Assembly (NCBI GenBank): GCA_009599575.1
Contig: VWND01000010.1
Coordinates: 950,501-1,014,500 of the forward strand
DNA length: 64,000 nucleotides
Direction: 5' to 3'
Origin: Blumeriella jaapii
Lineage: Eukaryota; Ascomycota; Leotiomycetes; Helotiales; Drepanopezizaceae
Translations under genes and position numbers: made by a program
The notes under the pieces: model-generated
What the model was told of the DNA's origin: nothing
Database searches by the model: none
What the model saw: only the letters and a program-made list of their open reading frames with translations
In this document: piece after piece, positions 1 to 12,083 of the stretch
Position numbering within the stretch: position 1 is the stretch's first letter
Layout of the letters: the number at the start of each line of letters is the position of its first letter

Positions 1-546
1 TGCTGCAAATTTACTTTTTGGTGGCTACTCCGAATCAACTATTCGAGCTCTAGGTACCTTCTTACGACTCGAAAATAGGTAGAAATCATCGCCGGGTCAG
101 GGCCGGTAGCTACAACAATTGGTCCTGTGCGAGGCAGTGTGGCGCAACGACTATCAAGAACAACTGGATTACGGCGAGTCGTGGAGTGAGGTACGGGGCA
201 AAGCTTGGGCGAGGAGATGGCTTGAGGGGGTAGGTTTTCTCTCTCTCCAAAGACTAGCAAACTTGATGATATCGCGCGGCCTGGTATTTGGACCTGATAT
301 CTTTGAAGTGTTTGGTTGTCTCTCTAACTCTCCATTCTGCTTTCCTTGGAAAGTCTTTGCACGTGACTCGATGCGAAGCAGGAGAATTCCCCGCGCTTTG
401 GCAATCCCTCGGTCTCGGCCGGCTTGCGATGGTATCGGGTCTCTGTACCTGTGGTAATCAAGCAAAAACCACCGCTATGGTTCCATTTGTTCAGATTCGC
501 GTCTGGTGTTCACTTGTCCTAGATCCGCCCCCTTGACTTTATCAAC
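1..546. other. Gene-free left edge / upstream region
   Basis: No reading frame here shows a recognisable domain, and the short open frames overlap on opposite strands without codon structure. The right part is presumably the promoter of the CoA-transferase-family gene that starts at 547. A neighbouring gene beyond the left edge could have its UTR here, but nothing shows it. Confidence 0.5.
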
Positions 547-1824
547 ATGGTCGGACAACCTCCCTTGACTGGCATACGTGTGCTAGAATTCGCAGGACTG
601 GCTCCTGGTATGATCGGTCCAACTCCTTCACACCCATTTCCGTGCTGATACAACATATCAGGGCCATTTGCAGGTCTTTTGCTCGCAGACAATGGAGCCT
701 CGGTCCTGAGACTAGACCGAGCAATTCCAAACCTGACGCATTCAGACGCCCGCGAGGCTCCCCCACCTACGGCAGACTCCCTGACTCGGCATAAGTCCTC
801 AGTCGCAGTAGATCTCAAGTCCGCAACTGGAATTGACTTCGTGAAATCCCTCATCCCGCACACAGACGTTGTAATCGATCCGTTCCGGCCTGGAGTCCTG
901 GAGAAACTGGGTCTAGGACCGGATGTCTTGCTGAGCATTAACCCCAAGACAATAGTCGGGCGTATGACGGGATTCCGAAGAGATGGCAGATACAAAGACA
1001 TGGCAGGGCACGACATCAACTACATCGCGGTATCTGGAGCTTTGGCTATGCTTGGGAGGAAGGGCGAGAAACCATTGGCTCCTGCAAACATTCTTGGGGA
1101 CTTCGCCGGGGGCGGAGCTACTCTATTTCAAGGAATCTTGCTGGCGCTGCTAGCGCGGGAGAAAAATGGACAGGGACAGGTTGTGGAAGCGAATATGGTT
1201 GACGGAGCTTCGTACCTCGCGACGTTCCCTCGCCAGCTGCTGAAAGCACCCATGTGGGATAGACCCCGAGGCGAGAACATGCTGGATAGCGGTTCCCCAT
1301 GGTACGACACGTACGAAACGAAAGATGGCAAATACATGTCCGTCGGAGCTCTAGAACCCCATTTCTTCTCAGCTCTTCTCAAGGGGCTGGGTTTGGGTGG
1401 AAAAGGCATCGAGAAAACGAGACTGGATCGACAGACCTGGCCGGAGCTCAAAGCTACCTTCGACAGGATATTTAAGGAGAAGACGAGGACAGAATGGGAG
1501 AACATCTTCGATAAAACAGATGCGTGCTGCACGCCAGTCCTCGAGTATTGGGAGCTTGAAACAGACCGGAGCCGAGAAGGCGACCAGAGACCGGCAGTCA
1601 CGCTTCGCGAGACACCCAGCTTGGCCATCTCAAAAGGCCCAGCCTCAAGAGATCCATCTACAGGACAAGGTCCCGGAGTCGAGGGAGAATCTTATACAGG
1701 CACAGCACTATACCCCGGACAAGGTGGAGAAGAGACTCTAAATCAATGGCTAGGCTGGAAACGTGGCAAGGATTTCGAGGTAGAGAACGGAGGGCTGGTG
1801 AAAAAACCGTCGTCCAAATTATGA
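547..1824 (+). CDS. CaiB/BaiF CoA-transferase family protein (AMACR-like), peroxisomal
   Basis: CDS is join(547..607,662..1824), 407 residues. The 54-nt intron (GTATGA..CAG) restores the family N-terminus [21 protein letters not shown]. The family includes alpha-methylacyl-CoA racemases, which epimerise the 2-methyl of branched acyl-CoAs before beta-oxidation, and CoA transferases. Visible landmarks are the RPGV motif (residues 97-100), [13 protein letters not shown] (136-148) with the His-Asp pair expected for racemase chemistry, and ILGDFAGGG with Asp167. The last three residues are SKL, a canonical peroxisomal targeting signal type 1, so the sequence itself points to peroxisomes. Length matches the family (about 360-420). 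The ATG at 547 is chosen because it gives the conserved N-terminus. Racemase versus CoA-transferase specificity cannot be settled from sequence alone; the HD pair and SKL favour racemase. Confidence 0.9.
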
Positions 1825-3908
1825 TTGTTGGCAATTACTACTAGCCACTACCATCCGTCTCATCCCATCTTGCTTCTAAGAAACGCCGAATCCAGTCTGC
1901 CTTCAGCAAGAAGAGCCAAGCGAGTGTTGGCGGTTGTTTGCCCATACGCCAAATGAATTCCTTATGTTCTCTTTGCCCTTCAAAGCAAGATCTCCGCCTT
2001 GGTTTTGTGTCGAGTGAGGGTGACCTTGTGGCCGATTTCCGAAGCTCGTTGAAAGATGTTCTGCATTTGCCAGCTATGTGGCAGAAGGTCAAGACATGTG
2101 TGCGCGACTATTTCCCCATCAGTATCAAGTTTGGAAGCAGGATTGAGACCACTCACCATCGGGCATGTCTCTGATCGCCAAACGACCCTGTCCTCGACGG
2201 ACTCGGTGGAGGACCCGGAGGAGGCGAGGGAGGATCACCTCTCGACATATTTGTAGGCGGGGTGATAACGACAGAGAGTTGCTCTCTCGCTCGACGTCCC
2301 TTCGCTTGAAGTCTCGAAGGACCAATTCCTCCAAATTCACCAGATCTGAGTTCCGTCACAGCCAAAGCCATGTTCCGCGACAACAGCAACAGTTACAAGC
2401 AATCACAGACTTTTCTCTCCCGACGAACCTCTCAAATCACAGACAACTGTGCCTCTTGCTTGCTTGCTTCCTAAAGAAGAAGAAGATTCTCACAAGCTTC
2501 CCTCAGGGAAATACAACAACGCTTTGAGTGCGAACCAGTCGGCGAATATATCAGTTGTCAGTAGTGATAAAGGGGGTCCGAGTTGCCTGTTTGCTTTTTC
2601 TTCTATCTTTCCTTCCCGTCTGGCACTCCCTCCTGGACTAAATACCCCACACCCATCGTTCTAGAGTTTTTCTCGATGTACCACCTGAGCCTTTTTTTTC
2701 ACTCCTCAAGGTCTCACAGCCAGCAGAGAAAGAGACGTGCCTCCCGTGTCCTCGGGAGAGCTGCGAGCGCCGCAACTGATACGCACCGCACCGTACCTAT
2801 GACTCCAACACATCCAAACTGGCCTGAATATCGATCGCATCATATCATGTCCACGTTGCTGTCCTCCCCGATTCCACCTGCCTGCCGACAGGCACCTCTC
2901 TATGCACAGTGGCGGCATGGAGAGGTACTGTACCTACCGGCGACGAGCGATACCGTCCTGGCCGCTCTCCCCACCGCGTTGCTCTTCTCCCCAAGACCCA
3001 CTCGCCTGAGACCCGCTCGAAGCACTCAACGCGCCGGGGACGCGCAGCCAGGGAAGCACGATCCGGGATCCCGGTTCGCTGGCAGTCGTGCAACGCCCGT
3101 CCGGCGGGCGACGTGACTGGCTCGAGCAAACCAACACCAACCGGGCATGTCGTATCGAGAGAGCGGTGGGAACCGCAACGCCTGCGGGAAGGGCTGACCG
3201 CGCAGAAGGAGAATAGGCCCGCCGGGGGGGGGGGGGGGGCATGTTACACGAGATCTGTGTCCGATCCACGGAAACGGGGGTGCGTTGTTGGCCTGGCTGC
3301 GTGCAGCCCCGGCGGGAAAGAATGGAGACTTTGGAGAGGGCGAGAAGGAGGAACCAGGGTTGCAGTAGGTAGGAGATGGTACGTTACGTTACGCAGCTAT
3401 GTAAGTATGGCGTTGGAGGGGGGGATCCCGCGTCTCGGGATGGGGAGAGGGAAAGGAGAGCAGACTAGACAGTGGGATGAGGGGGAGCTTGGCCACTCAG
3501 CAGGCAATGTGGTGGGTGCATTTTCTTGCGGCATCTATTGTAGAAGTCTAGGGCATCAAGTGTAGCTAGCAGCCGAAAAAGCGGGTGATTTAATCAGAAC
3601 CGTAAGATCTTTCTGTCTCCCACGCCATCCCACCGTTGCCCTCTCGCTGCTTGCTTGCCTTACCGACCACCCATTGCTGTTGCCGCTATGGTAATTCCAG
3701 TCATCTATGCGAACCTCATGATGCTAAGTAAAGCAATCGCCGCCCACGTAATCAATCAACTACTACGCACGCCAGAAGAGGTATCGATTTAAAGGACAAG
3801 AGTATATGAAAAGTACAGAGGGCCAACATGCCGTATACTGTGGGCTGTTGCCATCCGACCTACGTTCCACCGATGGGCCCTTGCGTCGATCCGGAGGGAC
3901 TCAAGTCT
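1825..3908. other. Intergenic region between two convergent genes
   Basis: About 2.1 kb lie between the ends of the AMACR-like gene and VPS1. The open frames in it (for example 2583..3116 and 2909..3565) are compositionally odd, overlap on both strands and show no domain. Pyrimidine-rich stretches occur near 2580-2700, and a 16-nt G run lies at 3224. I see no supported gene. Confidence 0.5.
3224..3239. repeat. Poly-G run (16 nt)
   Basis: An uninterrupted run of 16 G. Three other G/C runs in the window are also exactly 16 long. Confidence 0.95.
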
Positions 3909-6254
3909 TTATTGAACTTGGCTGACAATCTCGTTGGCACGTGATAGAGACTCGACCATCTGTTGACACTCCTTCCTCCGGCGCACAGTGTAATCACTCT
4001 CCTTGAGCAAGTCGTCCAGAGTGTCAGTGCGGTACATGTTCTCCAGGAGCTCCCTTTGCATCTCATCCTTGGTGTATCTTCCGAGAGTTAGCCGAGCTTC
4101 GTAACAAGAAGCGTGCGGTTACTTACTGCACGAGGTTAAGCATGATTGCTTTTGGAACCATATCAATCATTGTTCTTCTCACAATGTTGTAGTAAGAGTT
4201 GATGAGAAGTTCTACGCTGGTTAGCCAATAGCCCGTTAATCTGCAGTTTGATACACTCACTAATGACCTCTACCTCAATGCCTTCTCTCTCAGATAACGT
4301 CCCGGATGCCTTAAGTGATGGCGGTGGGGCTTCCATCGCCGCCATCTTCTTTTTGTTCTTGGATGCAAAGAAACTTCCGAAGAATCCACCGTTTGCATCA
4401 TCTCCACCCATACCCATGGTTGGGCTGGCTGATCGTATCGGCGTCCCTGATTGTGCGATCGCCTTGCCAGTCTTGGGATCTACTTGGACGGGCTTTGAAT
4501 TGTGCTTCTCGTTGACCAGAGCCATAGCCTGTTATCGGGTCAGTACACATCGACCTAATTTGCGTAAAAGACGTACTCTGTGACCGTTCAGGAAATCTGG
4601 ATGTCCGGTGTTGATGTAGCAAGCTTCCATTGCTACCAAGTCCTTCACCAACTTGTTGGTCGGGTCCATGACTTTCTTAAAAAAGGCGATGACGACTTGA
4701 TGAAACTTCTCTTTCAGCCCGGGGTATCTTCTGAAAAGTTGCTTGCTAAGCAGTTGGGTGAGAATGCGGACAAGCTCGTCATAAACTAAGGAAACACATT
4801 TCAAACTCGGCTCTTCCAAACGTTTGATCTGTTGCTTAACGATAAGCTCGAAAGCAGTAGTGCCGACAAACAGCGCAGGCGATGATCCGGAAGAGTTGTA
4901 CAGGATGGTTCTGATATCAATATCCTTGACTTGATCGAACGGGTCCACAGCCTTCACACCATTGGCGTACAGCTCGTGGAAGACGAAGCTGATTCTGGCT
5001 CCACCAGATAGCTCCACGCTCGATAACTCCGTATTGTTACCCTCCAAGACCGTCCTCCACTCGTTTGAGAATTCCGTGATGATGTTAAGGACAATGTTCG
5101 CACTATTGCCCAATATCGAATCGCCCAAGCCTGAAAGCTCGGTAGAGTACTTCTGGAGAGATGCGGAAATACGGGCCTTGATGTCTGGTAGGGTTTGTTT
5201 GATGTGCATCATCAAAATGAGGTTGAGCTTTCGCGCCAGGTAGGGTGTTCCACAGTAAGAGCTCTTGTTCCGGTATGCCTTGTGGTTCTCGAAAAAGTTC
5301 TTCTCGTTCTCCAACGCAGCTGTAATCGCCTTTTTGTTGTCAATATCCCGTTGACCTCTGTTGACCACAGGAACATATCCTAATCTCAAGGGAATGATCC
5401 GTCCAGCTAGAATATCTACCACGTCAGTTCCGTCGTCCATCAAGTCGACCTTTGTCAGAACACCGATTGTTCTTTGACCTTCGGGATCGACTTCCCGTGC
5501 CAGCTTCAGACCATCCGAGTTGGCCAAATCCGTATTCGCTCCTGTGACAGCCAAGATGATGGCATTTGGCTTGCTAATCTGCTTGAGCACCATCTCCTTG
5601 ATCTGCCTCTCAATATCTCTCGGCTGGTCACCAACTGGAACCTTTGTGAGACCCGGCAAATCGACGAGCGTAAGCGTGAGGACGTTGGGCGAGTAGATTC
5701 GCAGGTTGATAGGCGCGGGTGAGATGCCTCCATTACGCCCTGTCTTGGCTTCTGTCTCCTTGACAATCTCATCTCTGATCTTGTTGAAATCGAAGAACTT
5801 CTGGCCCGGAATGTGCAGGAACTCGCCCCACTCGTCGACGTTGGCCTCCTTGTCGCCGTCTGCAGTAATATCCTCGTGCTTGACTCCATTCGCGCCCGCC
5901 GGCTGCCTGTTGATGAGCTGGAGAACGAGCGGTCTCCGGGTCACAATACCGGTTCCTCGAGGTAAACTGTGCCGTGGGATCAGTAATGCTGGGTCCCGTG
6001 GGGACAAGTGGCAGCTTACAAGTCTCGTCCTACTATGTTCTCCAACACCGAACTCTTTCCACTGGACTGACTGCCCACCACGACTATTTGGGGAAGATCG
6101 ATCGGGTTCTGTACTCCGACAGTCGTGAAGACATCCTGGAGCTTGTTCACCAGTCTGCAGAATGCGTCAGTACTCCGGCGCAAGACAAAGGGTGGTGCGT
6201 AGGGGGCCCTGACGTTATGAGGCCGGGGTCTGAGATGCCACCTTGCGCGGCCAT
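3909..6254 (-). CDS. VPS1: Dynamin-like GTPase Vps1
   Basis: CDS is complement(join(3909..4077,4127..4211,4261..4528,4577..5966,6020..6154,6214..6254)), 695 residues, close to yeast Vps1 (about 704). The first 41-nt exon encodes [13 protein letters not shown] and is joined by a GTCAGG..CTGCAG intron. The GTPase domain shows the G1 P-loop GSQSSGKS (41-48), conserved [12 protein letters not shown] (61-72), the G3 motif DLPG (161-164) and the G4 motif TKVD (230-233). The dynamin stalk follows, and the C-terminal GED ends [11 protein letters not shown]. There is no PH or proline-rich domain, as expected for the Vps1 class. Known role of the family: scission at endosome, Golgi and peroxisome membranes and vacuole fission. 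An alanine/asparagine-containing insert near residues 80-100 ([11 protein letters not shown]) is typical of fungal Vps1. It diverges from the ribokinase gene across about 1 kb. Confidence 0.96.
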
Positions 6255-7293
6255 CTTTGCAGAGCTTGGGGGGGGTGTTCCGTGGGTGTGGGTTTTGGCA
6301 GATGTGCTGATCTCAAAAGGATGTGATTGTTCGCAGAGTTCAGTTTGGAGAATTATATGAGGGGGAGTTGTGGTGTCGGAGAGCTTGCAGGCTGTACTGT
6401 ACTGGGACTCTGGCTTAGACTTTCTTGGATGGGTGACCGTGCTTCCTCATGCAACGCGGCTCGTCTTGGGGGAATCGATAGTCCAGTGCAAATCAGGTGT
6501 GGCTGGTGAGGCTGCTGTGGCTCGACCCTCAGCCTTGGCTGCACCGCCACTTGTCGGCTATCTGAGGAAACGAGACTTCGTGATCACTGAAAGTCGATCG
6601 GCCTCGACATCTCAGTCATCCACAAGTTTTGGAGTCAGGGTGAGTTTCAATCTCGTTGTCCACAAAGATCTCAGTCTAAAGTGGTTCTCCGGGAATCGCC
6701 ACGATGACCGGTGTTGAGATTCAGCTGGGGAGATTTTATGATGTGAGGTGTACCTGCTCATGGATACAACCCGTCCTGGGGACAATGTGCAACTTGCAAC
6801 TTGCAGAATCCTAGCAAGATACCACTGTGTAGGGTGCCTAGGGAGCTAATTCAAATGTATCTAGGGCAAGCAACAAAACTCCTCGTCTTTGACACATCGC
6901 GAGGTGTGCTCGCTCCAGGCTCCGAAATAAAGTAGCACGTGGAGTTAGGAAAGCCAGCCACGCACGGTAACCACCACATCTTCACTGGATCGTCTTGTCT
7001 ATGGTGAGACTGATTTGATGCCTGGTTAGCTTGAAGCATTCTGGACAGCGGCCAGAGTCAACTCAGAGCAATCTCGATCATCCATAGCGGCCAGGATTGC
7101 CGCCGCCAGGATAGGAAGCTGCTATTCTATAGAGTTTTGCAAGTCACCACGACGGAATTTTCGAAAACAAGGGATCACTACAAAATCTCGCGGTGGTTGT
7201 CTCCTCCCACCAGGTCCATCGATCGGCCTCCCCTGGAAACCAGTAATCTTCCCAAGCAAAACATCTCTTCGCTAACGTCAACAAACCCTCAAA
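6255..7293. other. Divergent spacer VPS1 / ribokinase
   Basis: About 1 kb between divergent start codons, so it holds both promoters. It contains one CTGTACTGTACTG site near 6392, a member of the recurrent TACTGTAC motif. No coding feature is supported. Confidence 0.5.
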
Positions 7294-8310
7294 ATGGCTC
7301 CAAAGATCATCACTGTCATCGGCTCTCTCAACTATGACCTCGTCAGTCTCGTCGACCGGGTGCCGCAACCTGGAGAAACCATGACCGGAGGCGGATTCTA
7401 CACCAATGCCGGCGGCAAAGGTGCAAACCAAGCGGTCGCCTGTGCTCGCCTTTCCCGACCAAACCCTCGGACTGCGGCTGCGACCGGCAGCACCCCGAGT
7501 GAACCAGCGGTAGTCGTAAAGATGATCGGCGCCGTCGGCACCGACGAATTCGGTCCCAAGATAGTAGCCGGCTTGCAGGACGACGGCGTCGACGTGTCAG
7601 GAATCGAGCTGTCCGCAGGCGTGAACACGGGCGTAGCAGTGATCGTGGTCGAGAAATCCACCGGCGAGAACCGAATCATTCTCAGTCCCGGCGCGAACGA
7701 CCTCGTGCGCCCTCCGAACATCACCGAGGGGCCGAAGCCCGATCTCCTAGTCATGCAGTTGGAGATCCCCCTCGAAACCGTCCTGTCGACCATACGCTCG
7801 GCCAAGGAAGCCGGAATCGCCGTGCTGCTGAACCCAGCGCCGGCAGTCCTCCTGCCCGATGAGGCCTACAAGGGCATCACGCATTTGATCCTCAACGAGA
7901 CCGAAGCCGCCATACTCACCGGCCGGAAGCTCGAGGAGGTCGAGGCCCAAGGCTTCAGTTGGCCCGAGGTCATCACGGAGTTCTTCAACAAGGGCGTCAA
8001 GAACGTCGTGGTCACGCTGGGTGCCAAGGGCGCTTACTACGGCTACACCTGGGACGATGGCCACGGACAGTCCATCGCAGAAGGAGGAAAGATCCCCGCC
8101 GCGCCTGTGGAAAGCGTGGTGGATACCACGGCGGCGGGAGACACTTTCATCGGGGCTTACGCTGTTCAGATCGTGAAGAAGGACGCTTTCGATACGGCTG
8201 AGATGGATGAGATCATGGCAGTGGCCTGCAAGGCTTCAGCGAGGACGGTGGAGCGGAAGGGCGCGCAAGATTCCATTCCGTGGGCTGATGAGATCGACAA
8301 GCGCCAGTGA
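7294..8310 (+). CDS. RBK1: Ribokinase (PfkB family)
   Basis: Single-exon, 338 residues, starting ATGGCTCCAAAG directly after an A-rich leader. Ribokinase phosphorylates D-ribose to ribose-5-phosphate with ATP, feeding the pentose phosphate pathway in the cytosol. The N-terminal PfkB signature is FYTNAGGKGANQAVACARL (residues 35-53), the sugar-binding region. The C-terminal signature DTTAAGDTFIGAY (277-289) contains the catalytic base Asp283 and the anion hole AAGD. SLNYDLV near the start replaces the usual S-x-N-x-D motif that contacts ribose. NPAPA (180-184) and NETEA (201-205) are also family landmarks. Other PfkB sugar kinases are possible, but this motif combination fits ribokinase best. 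Confidence 0.94.
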   Translation: MAPKIITVIGSLNYDLVSLVDRVPQPGETMTGGGFYTNAGGKGANQAVACARLSRPNPRTAAATGSTPSEPAVVVKMIGAVGTDEFGPKIVAGLQDDGVDVSGIELSAGVNTGVAVIVVEKSTGENRIILSPGANDLVRPPNITEGPKPDLLVMQLEIPLETVLSTIRSAKEAGIAVLLNPAPAVLLPDEAYKGITHLILNETEAAILTGRKLEEVEAQGFSWPEVITEFFNKGVKNVVVTLGAKGAYYGYTWDDGHGQSIAEGGKIPAAPVESVVDTTAAGDTFIGAYAVQIVKKDAFDTAEMDEIMAVACKASARTVERKGAQDSIPWADEIDKRQ

Positions 8311-9497
8311 CGAGAGCTACCAGAAATTTCTTGCATTGGCATTAGGTAGGCTAGCACGGCTAGCACGACTCTTTTCTCACTTTGCTCCCATCTCATTGTC
8401 CTTTCTTCCCGTTCCAGATGTTCAGTCACACATGATCTAAGACTATGAAAGTCTCGGAGACCGCGACCTCCTCGTCCGGGACCCCCTATCTCAATTACGC
8501 GAGTTGATCGACGACCTATGTACTAGAACGCACCCTAGAATCTGGCCACGTTTCAGTCCAGGCGGCAAGAAACAACCATGGCTAGGAGCATGGTCGTCGT
8601 AACTTTGTGACTTCGTATGCCCTTAATGACGTCCGCAACAGAACAAATATTTGCCAGGGCAAGAGTGTCAGAGACTAATAGCTGAATAGCTTTACCATTA
8701 GGCTGAACTGGCCAAAAAGGCGCAACGGTCGAGTTCGGGCTCGATCAGCTATTCTACTAAAGGTGTTCGCGTATACACACAACGTGCCCTGCACCTTTAC
8801 GGAGAGAAAAGGAGAGCTAAGTGAAAACATGATCGAGGCGGCGTTGAGAGACAGTGAGGGTCATTCATCATGTCAGGCACAGGTAGATGTCGTTGCTTTC
8901 GCTTCGTGGGATGATATAAGTGTAAGCGGATACAAGTTGGGTGTGAAGATGTCTTCCCAAGTGCAACATCTCGAAGCAGACATGCTCTCTTTCCAGCTTT
9001 TCAATCTTGAAGTTTGAGGGAAATTTCACATCTGACATTTTGGATTGAGCTCACCCGTGCTGCGGAGCCGAGCTTAGAGTGGCAACGTTAGTTTCCGGAG
9101 TATTCAGTTTCAACGCTTTGAGAATTGGGTATAGTTTACCAGCATCTCATCCCATCTCGTCCGCACCTCGCTCCATCTCCTCGCCTCGCTTCACTACAAA
9201 CTACGTACGTTCTCGCCCATCACCCCTGCACAATCAACTTGCCCAGACCCCATCATCTGAAAACAACGTAATACGACAACAGAAAGACGCAGAAAGAGAG
9301 CCCAAACGCCTACTCTGCCGCAAACACGCAGAGTCCTCATACGCCTAATCAAATGCCGGATCGCACCCTCCCAATAATGTCAGCCATGCGCGCATGCTGA
9401 GTACCGAGTCGAATCATGCCACGCTATCCAGTCTTACCCATTGCGCCGAACAGATGCATGCTGATGGAAATGTCAATCGCCCGAGGGGCGAGCGGGA
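8311..9497. other. Intergenic region, ribokinase to GID7 3' ends
   Basis: About 1.2 kb between convergent genes. Short frames such as 8763..9017 and 9079..9348 show no domain and no splice-linked continuation. Nothing else is supported. Confidence 0.5.
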
Positions 9498-11996
9498 CTA
9501 TGAGCCGCGGTCGTTGGTATGGCGTTGCGAGACATGAGAATCTAGCTGGTCGACGTCGGCCCATCTAGTAGCATGTTAGTCAGAGATTCTCAGGGGTAAG
9601 AGGTGGAAGGAGAGATGAGTAAATGGAAGACGTACATCCGCACTTTGGCGTCATCGCCCGCGGTTGCGAACATCGAAGGATTCGCTGGGTTCCAGGACAC
9701 AGCGTTGCAGGATGCTTTGTGGCCTTCCAGTTTCTCAATCAGATGCCCAGTCTCTTTGTGGTAGATGTAGACATTGCCCTCTGAAAACAAAATCAGCTGG
9801 ATTCTCGAAAAGAGCAGGGCTTTATAAGAGCTACCTTCGCTTCCGAATATCACAAAGCTCTCATTAGCACCCCCGTACGTTGCCCGAATGATGAAGTTAC
9901 CGCCCTTGGCACCGGACTTGAACGTTCGATATGTTTCTCGCGTATCTAGATCGATCATCCGAGCCTCGCCGTCGCTTTTATTGACAAGCAGATATCGGGA
10001 ATTCTGGCTGATGCTTACGGAGCTCAGGCCGACGGCTTTCATGTCAAGTTCGTACTCGAGCTCTCGGGTAACGAAGTTATAGACGTGGACAAAAGTTTCA
10101 TGGCCCATGGCAACGAGGTAGTGCCCGTTCGGCGAGACTGCAAGATCTTGTATGCGGTGGGCCCGACCCCAGTCGTAGATGAGCTCTCCATGCAAGTTCC
10201 ATTGGCAAAGATTCTGTTCTTTGTCTAGGCAGCCGGTAACAAAACTTTGCCCATCTGGAGCCCAAACACAACTGCTGGCAGGCTCCCCGAAGCGAGGAAG
10301 TTGCTTTAGCATTTGCCCAGCCTGTAATCCAGTTAGTCAAGTTATTTTTGCTGGTGCTCGGGATGACTCACGTGAGTGTCCCACAGGACTGCCGTGTGAT
10401 CAGTGCTACAGGTAACGATCATTGAATCGTCGGGGCTCCATGCGAACGAAGCAATGCCAGAATCTGATCTCGCGAGATTTTGAAGCACGTCAAAAGTGCC
10501 TACTTCGTAGATGACGCAGGTCCCGTCTTTCCCACAACTCGCTAACCGTTCACCATCATTCGAGAATTTGACTTGCCACACCTCGCCGCTGTGTCTATCG
10601 AGCTCAAGTACGGTATGTAAGGGAAAATGGCTTCGGTCACAGCTGTGGTCTTGGTAAAGTGATGGAGAGGCGGAAGTATTGTGGTAGAGACAGGCGTCTA
10701 TTTGATTCTCTTTCACTTGGTGGAGGAGTATGGCTAACCGGTGTTCTGGTAACATGACCGAGGGAGATATGCATTCTGAAGATAATCAGACGCGGGAAAT
10801 CATCTTGTGGACCTGGAAACCTACTGGATAACCTAGAAAGCAGCTGGTGCCGTGAAGTGCCTTCCGCACCATCCCATTCTGCTTTGAATTTCAGGTCTTC
10901 CGTTGAATGGCACATAAGTAGACTAAGTAGCGTTAGACATGGATCGTTTGCAGAGAATGGGGCGAGCACACCTAGAAAGGAAGTGGAGTTTGCCAGTATC
11001 CTGATCTAGAGGCGTGAGTTCTGCCCGAAGTACCATCAGAGCTCTGCCAGTATCCTTTTGTTCCAACAGCTCCAGGAATTTCTGCTGCCGCAGCCAGAAC
11101 CTCATCACGTTTTTGTCAACACCTTCCTGTAAAGTTAGACCATCCCCATCGATGTTCACCCCTCCTTCCTCCAGCATTCCACCGAACAGCAGGTTCTCTG
11201 CTTGTGACCACGCCCCTTCCAGAACTGCATTTCGAAACTTTGCAACTGTGGGACTCTCTAGAGCGTAGCCACTCTCTTGACTCAGGCTTGAGGCGGCAGA
11301 GCTGTAGCCAAGATCTGTCAACGACTGGATCAAAATCCTCGTCACTTCTTCCCGATCGTGACCAAAGTATGTAGGCTTCTGCTTGCCGCTCGAGTGGCCG
11401 TTTGTATTCGAGGACCCGTTCATTGCTACCGAAGCACGTTGCATCCCATTTGCCGCGTTCGACGCTGCAGCTTTGAGCGCGAGGGGGCTTCCCGATCCAT
11501 TTGGGTATGGTCTCGAGGCACCGTTAGAGTTGCTCGTCTCTTCCTCAGCTCTCATCCTAGGTGCCTGGCGTCTGCGCTTTGTTCGATGATCACTGCTGCT
11601 CGATGGCGCACCTCCTGAGCCCCCAGCGCTTTCTGGAATATCTCCTTCTTCTGCTGGGTCTTCAGGGCTGTCTCTTTGTCTGCGGCCGAGGACTTGATTC
11701 GCAATGGGTTGCAGGTTCTGGGCGGGTCCAGAGCGTGCAAGGGAAGAAGGGATAGGGAGAACTTGGTTTAATAGTTGTTGAAGTTGCAAGTTGTTGGGAT
11801 TTGGGGCTGAGAGTCTTGTGCTGGAAGGTGGTGGGGGGTTAGTCGGGGTGGATGGGTCGTCGGGAGTGGATGGGGATGATCTTCGAGGTTGGTCTGCCAG
11901 GACGACCTCCGCGGGGTGCCGCCTGGTCGTAGATGATTCAGATAAGGTATTGGGGCTTTCGTCCGATATCTGGACACTGTCGTCGTCGAGCAGCTT

Positions 11997-12030
<34 letters not shown>

Positions 12031-12083
12031 GGCTGATACGTGAAGCTGGTGGTGATGCTGGGCGGGAGAGCTGGGATGGGAGC
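9498..12083 (-). CDS. GID7: Gid7/WDR26-like WD40 subunit of the GID (CTLH) ubiquitin ligase; 5' end unresolved
   Basis: Coding exons read as complement(join(9498..9564,9636..9780,9835..10321,10372..10775,10825..10922,10972..12083)), 771 in-frame codons. An Ala/Ser/Pro-rich N-terminus leads to a LisH-like segment (VTRILIQSLTDLGYSSAASSL) and a CTLH/CRA region (FRNAVLEGAWSQAENLL, FWLRQQKFLELLE). ISPSVMLPEHRLAILLHQVK then leads into WD40 repeats (HSGEVWQVKFSNDGERLASCGKD and several more). This order is that of Gid7/WDR26, the oligomerising substrate-adaptor subunit of the GID E3 that degrades gluconeogenic enzymes in yeast. The frame remains open upstream to a stop at 12084-12086 but has no ATG there. 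It runs through ten prolines encoded by a 30-nt G run (plus strand). The first in-frame ATG is at 11553-11555. An upstream exon or a mis-sized homopolymer is likely, so the start is uncertain. Confidence 0.9.
11999..12028. repeat. Poly-G run (30 nt) encoding polyproline in GID7 frame
   Basis: Thirty consecutive G on the plus strand read as ten Pro codons in the minus-strand GID7 frame. Its length decides the upstream frame and so bears on where translation starts. Confidence 0.9.

Noticed and set aside
2583..3565. Overlapping 177- and 218-codon plus-strand frames
   Set aside because: No domain, they overlap each other, and composition differs from the true exons nearby.
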